From the NCBI GenBank assembly GCA_023101725.1, contig JALJCO010010564.1, positions 248,001-312,000 of the forward strand: 64,000 nt of DNA. Direction: 5' to 3'. Source of the stretch: Atherinomorus stipes. Lineage: Eukaryota > Chordata > Actinopteri > Atheriniformes > Atherinidae. A program made the translations under genes and the position numbers. The number at the start of each line of letters is the position of its first letter. Position 1 is the first letter of the stretch. Shown piece by piece: positions 40,621 to 51,675 of this stretch. The notes under the pieces were generated by a model. That model searched no databases and had not been told where the DNA came from. It saw only the letters and a program-made list of their open reading frames with translations.

Positions 40621-42827
40621 GTAAAGCAAACCGGATGTTTCGCCCATCTTTTTGGCCACGCCCACAACCCGGAAGTAGTGCCAGGAAAATCATGGATCAT
40701 TGTTTTCACTTCATTCCATCAAGGATTTAAAATTAGACTTTTTTTTTTTTTTTTTTTTAAAGAACTTTGACTGCAAAAATGATGGAAATGAAACTACATT
40801 TCTAATTAAACCAGCTGAAACTCAATTTCTGGCCACTTGAGAAAAAGGAAAAACAGCATAAATACAATATCATCATTTTTGTAACAAGCTGCTGCCTGTT
40901 TACGCTCCCAGCATGCTGAGCGCCTGTGCTGCGTTTAAGGCCACCTGGTGCTTTAAAACGTACGGCTCTGGGGACCGTGTTGCATGCCTTAGCCTTTTCT
41001 GTGCTTCTTAATTTCTCTCCCCTCATCTTCATTATGAGTGTTGGGGCTTGCATCCCGTTAGCATTGTTGGCTGTAATAAACCTTGTGGCATCCCAGGAGG
41101 CCATCGTACTCCAGCTAAGCCTCGGGAACTCGGCTCCTTTGACCTGATTCCACCCCCGCAGTGTTCAGCAGTGCCTTTCCCCTCTTCTCACGCTGGGGTT
41201 ATGTGAGGGAATGCCAGTGCCCTGAACGCCTCTTGCCCTGACAGGTGCTCATCTGACGGATATCTGGTGAGATCCCAACACTTGGGGAGGATGTATGTTT
41301 CCCTTGTTGCACCCTTGCCCTGAACTGTGCACCCAGAGGTCCACTTATGACATGTGGAGCTAAAAGGGAACAAAGCTTCTTCTTGTTTTTATGTGTTGTC
41401 AATAAAATATGGACCAGTTAAAGAAATACTCCCAGGATATCGACAGACCATTGTGCTGGTTATACTGCTGTTTCCCTGGTAACCTCTGAGTGATGGTATA
41501 GTTGCTGGAACCTGTCAATAAGCATAGCATTGTGCTGGTTGCTGTTTTGTTTCCCGTCCGTATGCATACTGTATATTTCACTGTATGTTTTTAGCACTGC
41601 AGCTTCTTTCATCCAGAATTATGTGGAAATAGTCGCATCAGAGATGTCCTGTTATGCATTAAATTGACTTAATGGACATCCTGTAGCGACCGTAATAGAG
41701 TTTTCCCCCTCGGCCACGGTACAAGTAACTGGAAAATGTTAAGTAAACATTTGTGCACTGCAGCGGGTTTGCTTATGTAAAGTGATTTTATGTTTGAGTA
41801 GATTAATGGAAAGTGGATGAGGGGACTCATTAAAGGAGATGGAACAGAGCACAGACCTTTGTCTATGAAGAGCGGAGGCCATTTACATGCCGACAACTGA
41901 CTGATGAGGGATGTTAGATGGAAATCAGGAGTTCATTAGGTGAGTTTCTGGTACATGTTGTTCATTCTCACATGAAAACATCAGTTGTTGGTGAAAAGGT
42001 TCTTGTCAGATCTGTAAAGGAGACAGTGCAGTGAGACCTTGTTATCATGGAGACGGACAGCTGTAGCTTTGTACCTCCTCCCTCGCTTTCAGTCCTTATA
42101 ATCTTGGACTCCTGTCAGGCTCTTTGTTCATGTGAACGTATTATTGGAAAGCAGCTGAGCGTATGTGACACTGGAACAGTCACATTCCTGCACCAGCACA
42201 TCAAAAAAGAAAAAAATGCAAACTTGTGCTGTTTAAAATTACTCTTACATAAACCCAATTTCTATTTTTCACATCAAATTCTGCAAAATAATGACTAATG
42301 AAGTCATGCACCAACATTTTCCCACAGTGTTAACTAATTAACGTCATGGAGAATACTCATACAAATGCAGGTCAGTCTGTTCAACAAGAGGACTTTTTCT
42401 CAGAAGTGCAGTTTTGATGGGTATTTAACAACATTCTCACCCACACATGGCAAATTAAATGTGGAGTATGAATGGTTAATGCTTTTTCCACACATGAACA
42501 CAAGAAAACATGGTATGAGGTCAAGGTTTTCATTCAGACGTGCACAAGCAGGTTATCTGCATGAAATGCAACAGGGAAACTGAAGTAGATGCTGCAATAT
42601 ATCAATTTTATAGATTTCAGCTCCAAACCATCACAAAACAGTTTTATTGACAAAAAATATTATTGATAAATTCATTCAGACATAAAATCCTCTGCTTTTT
42701 TGTCACACATTCTGAATGACATGTACACTTTTGCCCCGAAGCCGAATCAGGGCAAATATCCTCCGTCATTGCTACAAACAAGTGATTTTGTTGCTTTATT
42801 TAGTGAGTATTTAGACCCCTCTGGAGC
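40621..42827. other. doc2b intron, no gene recognised
   Basis: Mostly unique-looking sequence. A T20 run lies at about 40739-40758. No coding similarity, defined element or RNA gene recognised. Confidence 0.4.
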
Positions 42828-43620
42828 AGTGAATCTTAACCATGGGGCCACGGCCCAACCTTGGGCCTCAAGCGCCACCTAGAGGGCCGCGGAAAAAGGT
42901 TCCTTTTCCACATGTGGGCCGCGAGGGACGTATATTTACACTGTTATTTATCACTGGATGAGTTGAAAAGTAGCCTCCCTCCACCTGGTGGCGGTAATTT
43001 GTCAGAGTTCAACAAACAAGCAGAAGAAGACACTCAGCTAGCCGCTAGCCTGTAGCAAACGTTGTAAAGAGTTAATAAAACTAAATAATAAAGACAAAAA
43101 TGGTCCCAAAACGACCCCCAAAAATCCAATCCAATTGATCAAATATGGATTAGTAAGTGGAGATAACAAAGCAGAGCTGAAAAGTCTGGATTAATGCTAA
43201 CGCTAACGCTAACGGAAGCCCTGAAGCCTACATCTGCAAGCTTCATCTAGAAACAAACATCTAACACTCGTTGGAAAGAAATGATTTTGGAGGAAAAAGA
43301 GAGAAAATCAACTATTGATGCAGAAAATATCTGTTACGTTTGGACGTTCTTTAAAAAATTCTAAGAAAAGTTTAACTAAATAAATGAAATTTTCTGCTTT
43401 AATGGCCTGTCTAAACAAATAAAATCCAGGTTTTTACAGATTATTTATACTGAGCCTTTTTATTTTCAATGTGATCTATTACTGCACCATTTTATCTCTT
43501 TTTTAAAATCAGTTTCCATCAGTTTTTTCTGTTGTCCCTCTTTTTGTAGTAAATGTTGTAGATTTTGTGTTTATAGCTTAATTCTGATTTGTTTTTGTAG
43601 GAGTGTGATTTTATTCCATG
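42828..43620. mobile_element. hAT (Charlie-like) element, inverted and truncated copy
   Basis: Starts CAGTGAATCTTAACCATGGG, the inverted right end of the 34198-35645 element, and matches it in reverse to about 34450. It stops at the (GGAT)n array, so the other terminus is missing. One stretch contains LIKYGL-like coding traces of a transposase N-terminus, too short to assign firmly. Confidence 0.7.
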
Positions 43621-43783
43621 GATGGATGGATGGATGGATGGATGGATGGGTGAGTGGGTGGGTGGGTGGATGGGTGGATGGGTGGATGGGTGGACGATTA
43701 GATGGATGATGGATGGATGGATGGATGGATGGATGGATGGGTGGACGATTGGATGGATGGATGAGTGGATGGATGGATGGAAA
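43618..43783. repeat. (GGAT)n microsatellite with GGGT variants
   Basis: About 40 tetranucleotide units with GGTG and GACGATTA interruptions. Long Ile-His-Pro-Ser frames on the other strand are translation artefacts. Confidence 0.95.
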
Positions 43784-43892
43784 CAAAAGTAAAAATACAC
43801 GTGGTGCACTCGTAGGAGCCCACGGTAGGAGAAAAAGTAAGAGAAAGTTACGACAAGAATACAAACATGTTGTTGCAAGAGGCCCATTGTTT

Positions 43893-44278
43893 TTAAAAGC
43901 ATTTTATTTTTATTTTTACTTTATTGTCACATCTATCCAGTTGGGTTTTACCAAAGTGAGAAATATTTATGTTAAGGGGGACGATTGTAAATGGTTTTTA
44001 TTATGAATGTTATTATTTACCATGGGCGAAGAAACCTGTCCAAGTTTAATAAATGGGACATGGAAAAAACTGAATTTCACTGATTTTGACTCATTTTGTT
44101 GTTTCAGTCATCCAATGCATGTACGTAGATACAACTTTTATTTCAACCTCCACTTTAAAGTTATCTGAAGTGCCTGGAATATCGCAATATATTGCAGTAA
44201 CAATATCACAATATTGTATCGTATCGTGATCCCTGTATCGTGATGCGTATCGTATCGTTAAGTCTTTACCACCCCTAG
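43893..44278. mobile_element. hAT-type element, TAGGGGTGTGAC family, right-end fragment
   Basis: Aligns with 63600-63920, including CACATCTATYCAGTTGGGTT, TTATTTCA and the ATCGTATCGTGATCC..CACCCCTA end. The left two thirds are missing. Confidence 0.75.
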
Positions 44279-45196
44279 TTTCCTGTATGTTAGGACCCGG
44301 CTCGAGGTGGCAACAGATAGGGGACTGCATGAGTCCGATGTGGCCATAAATGCGTATAATTTCACAAATATTGATTAGTTTGTGAGTCTTCACTACTTTA
44401 AAACATTGCTGCCGTATGCAACAGCTGCTTGAAAGTCATGTATGTTTCTGCATCATTGTGAGAAGAATCCCAACAAGCTGCTTTGATCTCCATCAGTTCT
44501 CTCCTGAGAATCACGCTTTACAGAGAAAAGTGCTGCAAAAGTGAGACATTTCAGATTTATGGATTTGTGAACATATTTTTAGAGAAGTGGTGGCAGACAG
44601 TGCAGACTGCTGTGTTTCAAAAATGTGACTGAAGGATTTTTAGAGTAAAAGAAAAATGTATTTTGTCTGAGATCAATTTTTGTTCTCCACGACCATAAAT
44701 CGCACCATCACAGAGCTGGGGTATTTGTTTCAGTACGGTTTTCCACACTCTCCATCCCAGTGTTCCCTGTACGAGACACACTGGGCCACAGTGGGACATC
44801 CTGAACACAGAAATGAAGGAGATGAGAGAAGCAGAACGGATGTGGGAGTAAACTGAAACATGTTGGCACGGAGGATGAAATGGATGCAGACGCCACCAGT
44901 CCTGGGAGACGTCTTGTAAAAGTCATCTGTGATTCATGTGGAGAGAGTCAGTTCCCCGGAGATCTCTGATTAGTATCCTGCTGCGGACTCTGCAGGACAC
45001 ACTGTTGAGCAATGCCTCCCACAAACAGTGAAAAGGCTGTTGTTGAGATGGAGATCTATATGTGTGGGGGATTTTTTTTTCAAGCATGGTTTTCTTCTTT
45101 TTGTTCCTTTGTAGTGTTTGAATAGTTTTTGTTGGGAGTTTTCTGCATCTTGTGGGAGTAAGAGTAACTAAACAACATGCAAGCCCAAGGTGGAAC

Positions 45197-45197
<1 letters not shown>
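44279..45197. other. doc2b intron, nothing recognised
   Basis: No repeat partner or coding similarity. Confidence 0.4.

Positions 45198-45286
<89 letters not shown>
45198..45286. repeat. (GATA)n microsatellite
   Basis: About 22 uninterrupted GATA/AGAT units. Confidence 0.97.
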
Positions 45287-45539
45287 TGGGGATGAAGAAA
45301 TTGATTTAATCAGTACAAGAAAACCTCTACGAGTTAATAGCATAATGGAACTAGAAAAGCACTCGAGGAGCGCAGACCTCCACCAAGCAGCTCGACTATC
45401 TTATTTTTGTGTGTTCTGGATCATAGTATCTGTAATTTTCTTTGGATCCGGATCAACTTTTGAAACATTCTAGAACTCATTGAGATCTTTTGTTGTAATT
45501 TTTTACCAAACACTCGGGCCATTTGTATGGAGTTATATA

Positions 45540-45579
45540 ATAAAAAAAAAATAATAATTTTTGGGCCTTAAAAAAAGAC

Positions 45580-45666
<87 letters not shown>

Positions 45667-47243
45667 AAAAAAAAAAGAGAGAGAAAAAAAAAAAAGGGGA
45701 GGACTAGAGGAGAGGGGGAGGGAGGAGGGAGAGGGGGGGGGGGGGGAAAGGGGGGGGGGAAAATCTCCCCCAGGGGGAGGGGGGAAAAGGGAGAGGAAAA
45801 AAGGGGGGGGGGGGAAAGGGGGGGGGAGGGAGGAAGGGGGAGATGAGGGGAGGGGGGGGAGGATGGAGGAGAGGGGAGGAGAAAGAATAAAAAGGAGAAA
45901 AGGGGAGGGAAGGAAGGGGGGGGAGGGAGGGGTGAGAAATGGGAAAATGGAGGGGGGAGGGAGGGGAGAGGAAGAAGTATTAAGGAGAAAGAGGGGAGGA
46001 GGAGGGGGGGAGGGGGGGGGAGGGAGTAAGAAGGGAAAGGGAAGGAAGGGGAGGGGGGGAGGGGGGGGGGGGGGGGGGGGGAGGAGATGAAAGAAGGAGA
46101 GAGGGGGATAGGGGGGAGGGAAGGGGAGGGGAGAAGGAAGAGAATGACGAGGGAGGAATGGGGGAAGAGGAAAGGAAACGGGAGAGGAAAGGTGGGGAGG
46201 AAATTAAAACAGTTATTTCGAATAAAATAAAAAAATAAAAAGGAAATAAAAAAAAAAAAGAAAGGAAAAGGGGGAGGGGGGAGGGGAAAGGGGGGGAGAA
46301 GGGGGGAGGGGGGAGGAGAAGGTAGGGGGAGAAGGAAATAAGAGAAGGGAAGATGAAGAAAGGGAAGAGGAAGAAGGGAGGAGGAAGAGGGAGAGGGGAA
46401 AAGGAGGAAAAGATGAAAAAGAAAGAGAGGAAAAAAAAATAAAAAAAGAGGAGAGGGAGAAAAAACAGAAGGAGAGGGAGGAGGAGGAGAGAGAAAAAGA
46501 AGGAAAGGAGGGGGAGAAGGAAGAAACAAGAAGGCAGGGAGAGAGAGATGAAAGGAGGGGGAGAGAAGGGAAAAAGGAGGAAAAAAAAAATTGGGAAAAA
46601 AGGAAAAAAAAAAAAAAAAAAAAAAAGAAGGAAAAAAGGGAAGGGAGGATAGAGAGGAGAGGAGGGGGGGAGGGAGGAGGGGAGAAGGGAAAAAAGAAGA
46701 GGGAAAATGAAGGGAAGGGGAAAGAGAGGGAGGAGGGGGAGAGAAAAAAGAATAATAAAAAATAAAAAGAAAAAGAGGGGAAAAAAAAAAGAGAGGAAAG
46801 AAAAAAAAAGGAGGGAAAGAGGGAAGAATAAAATAAGAAAAAAAAAAAAAAAAAAAAAAAAGGGAAAGAGGAGAGGAGAGGAGGGAGGAAAGAAAGGAGG
46901 GAAGAGAGAAAGAAAGAGAAGGAATAAGAAATAAAAGAAAAAACAAGGAATAAGGAGAAATAAAAAAAAAGAGAGGGAGAGGAAGGGGGAGAGGAAAAGA
47001 GAGGAGAAGGGGAAAAAAAATAAAAAAAAAGGGGAACGGAGAAGAAAAATGAAAAAAAAAAAAAAGAAAGAAAAAAGGGAAAAGAGGGAAAGAAGGAAAG
47101 AGAAGAAAGAAGAAGAAAAACAAAAGAAAGAAAATAAAAAAGAAAAAAAAAAAATAAAAAATATAAAAAAAAGAAAGAAAAAAAAATAATGGGAGGAGAA
47201 AAAAAAAAAGAACTGGGGAAAAAAAAGGGAGGGATGGAACAAT
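45540..47243. repeat. 1.7-kb polypurine tract, beginning with about 80 A
   Basis: The + strand is almost purely A and G: A runs at 45573-45653, G-rich 45700-46110, mixed GGAAGA later. A short pyrimidine-containing island (CAGTTATTTCGAATAAAATA) lies at about 46209-46228. The partner repeat at 58740-58775 has only GCAAAAATACCAAAAATTTG here. The long Phe/Pro/Leu frames on the minus strand are artefacts. Confidence 0.9.
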
Positions 47244-47336
47244 TCCAAAAATGTGTCCTATTAGGGTGATGTTGATATAAGACTGTTTAGGCGTTGGTAA
47301 GGAGGTTTCATGTTCACCTTGGGTTTCAGTCAGAAC

Positions 47337-48193
47337 CACGCGGCAACCTCCGGTAGCCAACTATGAAGCTAACCAGAAGAAGGAAATATTTGTAGTTCTC
47401 CCTTCCTCCACTAGGGGCTCCAAAACAGAGCAAATCCCCGTAGACTCTCATAAGACCAACTTCACAGCAGATTTAGGTTAACAGTAGAAATAAACATGTT
47501 TACAGTCTGGTTCAAAACATCATTTTAGGTTTAATAGGGCAAGTTTACCTTCATGTCAACTGTGAGGGGGGTGAATTTTTTTTATAACTCATCCATTTAG
47601 ATGTCATTTAATCTTGAAATTACACATAATTAGGGGCGTGTCCTCTTGGTTGACATGCAGCAGACCGGATATCGGCCTGCCGACCGCTGGCTAACAGTTA
47701 GCTCCTTGTTTGCTCTCGATAAGGTGGCAACAAGGTGGTTTTTAGTCAGCTAATAGCAAGTGTGGCAGGATGAAGGATGGCCCGGGCGGGATTCGATCCC
47801 CAGACTCCCGGGTGAGAGTCATGCGTGCTAACCAGTCAGCCAAAGGGACATCCCTTGGCCAAGTAGCCAGCCCACATGATCACTCGGAGGCATAGTGACA
47901 GGACCGTTAACTGCCACACAAGTATAAGCGCGTCTTACCTTTACATCTCCGCGTAGGTGGCTAATCTTCATTAGCTCCTGTTAGTTTAGAGTTAGCTCGG
48001 TTAGCATTTAGTCCAAAGTACATCAGCTGTCAAACATTTGTCCCTAGGCCGGTCTTTGCCCATTTTAGTATTTTCTGGGAGTGACGACACACGCAACACG
48101 GCAAGATGGCGACAGTGGGAAACACCCACCTGGCTTTACTTTCCTCTATTCAGACGTGACCAGATACTACGACCATATTATTTACAGTCTTTG
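47337..48193. mobile_element. dispersed element, copy 2, with 8-bp TSD (partner 1288-3145)
   Basis: GTCAGAAC at 47329-47336 and 48194-48201 flank the element. The partner host repeat has one GTCAGAAC (58832-58839), so the duplication is real. Eight bases suggests hAT, although no obvious inverted ends exist. This copy lacks the expanded minisatellite and the TTAA insertion of its partner but carries the tRNA-like insert at 47762-47918. Confidence 0.75.
47762..47918 (-). mobile_element. 157-bp tRNA-like element with short inverted ends and CAAGT TSD
   Basis: CAAGT at 47757-47761 and 47919-47923 flank ends GTGGCAG and CTGCCAC(A). On the minus strand it has a full A box TGGCTGACTGG (47842-47832) and B box GGATCGAATCC (47799-47789) spaced 32 nt apart, as in tRNAs, plus a possible anticodon stem GACTC/GAGTC between them. 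The acceptor arms do not pair, so it is not a functional tRNA. The paralogous copy (about 2938-2942) lacks it. Best reading: a short tRNA-derived SINE; the inverted termini are unusual. Confidence 0.65.
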
Positions 48194-48330
48194 GTCAGAA
48201 CACACAGGACTCGCTTGTACAGTTAACTGTCTTTACTGGTCACTCTTGATCACAACAGCACAGTAATGCAACAAACGACAGGCTTACAGGTGAGGAATTC
48301 CTGGGCTAGTTAAAGCCTGGATCAAACTAC

Positions 48331-49524
48331 ATGAATTCCACCCGATTTTGGCCCGACTGAGACGTCGCAGACCATTGATCACCGTCATGCCCAATTCTGC
48401 GTTGTCGGATCACAGAACGTTGCGTCTTCGCTCCGTATGGTGTGACATCATCAGCGATTGGCGAGTTGGCGTTTGTAACGCTTCACGACCATGACTGGTG
48501 TGTCAGAATTTTTTTGGTTTTGTCCGCCTAGTGTGACATGTCCTTTGACATGTCCCTACATATCAACTAATAGGAGGACAGCACGCCCCTCGCTTCCACC
48601 AGAGAGACGCTCAGGAGCGCCGGTACACAACAACAATGGCAAAGGGGGAGAGACACAGCCGATCTCCTGTGGAGCAGTGGAACGGAGGAGAGATTTGTGG
48701 AGCTGTGGCATCAGTTTCCTCCTTGATGTGCAGAATGGAGAGCCCATACTACTGGTGTAGCCAGAAAAAACATTGGGTGTACCAACAAATGCTGTTACGC
48801 AACAAGTACTGAACGCATTTATTATTCCATCATGTCTCATTTCATGTGGTTGCCGTGGTTTCCGACGTTCACTCTGTCGGCGGCACTGATGTAGCGCACA
48901 CCTGTGAGGATGCACATGTGTGTTTGTATGGAACAACACACTTTATTTCACTTTATAGCAGTCTTTAAAAACAGCTTCACTGGGTCGGCTGGACTTTGCT
49001 CTTGTGGCAGCGGACTGTCAGCCTGATGTTTATGGCCCTGCTTGGCACTGGGCGTTCTGCGTGCAGTGCATGGTGCACCTGGTGGAGGCGATCAGAGTCC
49101 AGTTTCTCCACGAGCTCTGTTTCAAAGATGAGCAGCGAGATGCTTTTCAGTCTCTCTGTGAACATCGTAGCTCTGCTGGTGGATTTAATCCTGTTTACAC
49201 CTGAAAACAGGCTCGACAGAGAAACTGGAACAGACAGCGTTACCAGAATACCACTAAACAGTTCATGTTGGGAGAAACATCTTTGTCACGAGTCCAAAAC
49301 TTCAATAATGTAGGGAACTGATGGTACTGTCCACTTTCCATTTCATGAGCGACCCAAACAATCACTTTACAGGCCTCCAAACCAAGTGAATGATTGACAG
49401 CTGCTTGTCCCGCCTCCCCGTCTCCTGTTGTCTTTTTTGACACCACGCGATGATCAGACGGTTGTCTGTCTGTTGCCATTCTTGTTGTGTAACCAATGAG
49501 TCACCGTCCGATTTTATGACACTT
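48331..49524. other. unrecognised inserted sequence within the dispersed repeat
   Basis: Absent from the partner repeat at 58990-59020. GC content is higher than in the flanks and several overlapping frames of 100-127 codons exist, but none shows a domain I recognise. It could be a non-autonomous DNA element or a degraded gene fragment. Confidence 0.4.
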
Positions 49525-49795
49525 ATGATACTGAAAGAGAAACATTTCAGTGAGATATAAGATCCTTTCTTAAGGCAATGCATCTTATTTCAAGAAATTT
49601 TATCAAGAAAATTTTGCTTGTTCTTTTGGCAGAACTTTTTTTTTCCTTATTACAAACAAAAAATATCTTGGCCACACTTAAAATAAGTAAAAAAAATAAG
49701 TTTTGTCTTTTTTTCTTATTTTGTATCGTCTTATTTTGAGTGTGATGAGATATTTTGACTAGAAATTAAAAAAATATACTTTTTTGCAAAGTGTG
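49525..49795. mobile_element. MITE, CACTGCAAAAACTC family, partly foldback
   Basis: GAGAAACATTTCAGTGAGAT and TTACAAACAAAAAATATCTT match the family, followed by inverted TCTTATTTTGAGTGTGATGA and an end TTTTTTGCAAAGTG. Confidence 0.65.
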
Positions 49796-49989
49796 GTCTA
49801 TAAACACAGAAATACAAAGCCATGAGGAACGTTTGTTCGGCAAAAAAACACATTCAAGGTATTAATTATTACTAATAAATCCCTTACAGTTAGGACTAAG
49901 CATGCATATGTGTTCAAGGCGAACAGTTACAGAAACTGGCATGTAACAGGTAAGCTAGCTTAAGACACGTGCAACACAAATCAACGAAA

Positions 49990-50411
49990 AACTGTTATGT
50001 AATCTATCCAAACGCACGGTCAACAAGAGAGAAAAGAGAATACTAGCTCGAGGGTTAAACTTTGCAATCTCACCAAAAAACATTCAGGAACCGGGCCAAA
50101 AAGTAGAACTACGCAGCGCCGTCGCAGGGATCTTAAAAATGGCAAGATTACCAAAGAGAAATATTCAAAAAGAAGAGGCAATACACTCACTACTCCCCTG
50201 CCAAACATGTAATAAATCATACACAGAAGCGACAGGAAGAAGCACCAAAATATGGAGAAACGAACACAGGAACGAATGCGAAAAGAAAACATTGGGAAAA
50301 CTCACAGGGTTACGAAAAGAAAGACCAGAGAAGGCAAATATAGAATCAACCGTATCAGACCACTATAAGAGAAATAACCAAACTATGGACAGAAACATCG
50401 CGAGAATCATC
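49990..50411 (+). pseudogene. Penelope-like element fragment ending in a GIY-YIG-type domain
   Basis: Upstream, in another frame, LNFAISPKNI resembles the conserved N-terminal block of Penelope-like reverse transcriptases. The open frame from 50139 then gives LPKRNIQKEEAIHSLLPCQT, then CNKSYTEATGRS, RNEHRNECEK and SDHYKRNNQTMD. The CNKSYxGETGRS..EHxxxC..DHxxxxNH pattern is the linker and GIY-YIG endonuclease region at the C-terminus of these elements. Here YIG is changed to YTE, and the reverse transcriptase that should lie between the two blocks is absent, so the copy appears internally deleted. It runs out into the (TA)n repeat at 50412. Class assignment from memory of the family. Confidence 0.62.
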
Positions 50412-50446
50412 GTATATATATATATATATATATATACATATGTGTG

Positions 50447-50478
<32 letters not shown>

Positions 50479-50479
50479 A
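50412..50479. repeat. (TA)n microsatellite with TGTG interruption
   Basis: Two TA tracts separated by CATATGTGTG. Confidence 0.95.
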
Positions 50480-51108
50480 ACTGGCAGACACACAAACACC
50501 CTGGTGGAGAGACACCACTGCTCTTTACATCATACAGACTCCGTTGAATCAGAGGTTTGTTTTCTTTCACACTGTCATTTATACGGACATTTATGAATAT
50601 TTTCATATACTCTCTAAGTTCATTGTTAATTTTAATTGTCTTGGTGATACTAGTACATTATCTGTAATTTTAGCTGGTAAACGTATTAATAACTGTGCCA
50701 AAGCTGTCACCTCATGCTAAATAGACGGCTGTTTTTTATTGTTCTAATTTACAAAGTAACTGCTTATGTTTGGTTTTTATGGTACAACAGTGTACCTGTG
50801 TATGCATGCACATGGTTATTTGTGGGTTTACATGCATGCCCATATAGTACATATATGTGTATGCATAAATATACATTATATTTGTGTTTATTTTAATGTT
50901 TTGATTTTGTTGTTTTAGTTGGATCTTTTTTTGTTGGTGTCTCATAACTTTTTTTTTCAAGTGGTCCCCAACACTTTTTAATAGGAGGGGTGTAAAATGT
51001 TGTCACAAATGTGTGTGACATACAAATTTGAGTCATGGTGCAAAGAAGACGCAGGTGTGCCACAAGGCAGCTGGCTAATGCTAACCTGCTAACAATAGTC
51101 CGCCAGCT
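50480..51108. other. doc2b intron, nothing recognised
   Basis: AT-rich, no partner or coding similarity. Confidence 0.4.
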
Positions 51109-51675
51109 ACTACTCTGTTAAACTTTGTAAATCGGATAAACGCCAATGCCAAGTTTTCATTCCAGACTGAAGTGATGCTAAGGAAGAAGTGGATTAAAAC
51201 GACCGATTCACCGCGGTGAAGGACCGAACTTTATAATAAAACTACACACGTTTGTTTGTGGCCGGCAGACTGCGCAGTCGTGTTAGCAGGTTAGCATTAG
51301 CCAGCTCGATAACGTGCCTAACTTTGTGCGGCTGAAAACACAATCATCTGAAAGCGTCTCCTTTCTTGGCAGTCCCCAGTTGTTCCACTGGAAACAGGGA
51401 GGTACAGACCCGATTTTCAGATGTTTGTGTGTTTTAAGACGCACAATGTTAAGCACGTCAGTAAACGTTAGCTGGCTAATGCTAGCATGCTGTGAAGTGC
51501 CGGTGTTGTGCCCCACCGGCGACAAACAAACGTGTGTTTTATTATAAAGTTCGGCCCTTCACCGCGGCGAATCGATCGCTTTGATCCAGCTTTTGATCAG
51601 TATCACTTCAGTCTGGAATGAAAACTTAAGTATGTTTGGAGTTTTTCCGATTTAAACAGTATAACAGAGCAGGAA
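51109..51675. mobile_element. foldback MITE: 0.57-kb near-complete palindrome
   Basis: The left half is complementary to the right half: CACCGCGGTGAAGGACCGAA (51210) to its inverse (about 51553), AGGTTAGCATTAGCCAGCTC (51287) to AGCTGGCTAATGCTAGCATG, with the centre near CCAGTTGTTCCACTGG (51376-51391). Such elements extrude as hairpins and are spread by DNA transposases in trans. Identity looks roughly 80-85% by eye. Confidence 0.8.

Larger units (their letters stand above)
45340..49970. repeat. dispersed repeat, copy 1 (partner 58545-59200), with several insertions
   Basis: Segments 45340-45539, 47244-47336, 48194-48330 and 49791-49970 align collinearly with 58550-59190 (shared AAAGCACTCG, GCGCAGACCTCCACCAAG, ACAGTAATGCAACAAACGAC, AACACATTCAAGGTATTAAT). 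Intervening pieces are insertions: the polypurine tract, the element at 47337-48193 and an unrecognised 1.46-kb piece at 48331-49790 whose right end is a CACTGCAAAAACTC-family MITE. Class of the host repeat not assigned. Confidence 0.75.

Noticed and set aside
43519..43902. 127-codon frame with Ile-His-Pro-Ser repeats
   Set aside because: Translation of the (GGAT)n microsatellite.
45477..47360. 627-codon open frame on the minus strand (and a 422-codon overlapping one)
   Set aside because: It is the translation of the polypurine tract: almost only Phe, Pro, Leu and Ser, with open frames in several phases. No domain, and the tract is absent from the paralogous repeat.
47781..47849. Functional tRNA gene
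   Set aside because: A and B boxes and an anticodon-like stem exist, but the acceptor ends do not pair and the unit sits inside a flanked insertion; treated as a tRNA-derived element.
50139..50720. 193-codon frame as an intact gene
   Set aside because: Its second half is a (TA)n microsatellite; only the first part has similarity, to a Penelope-like endonuclease, with a changed motif.
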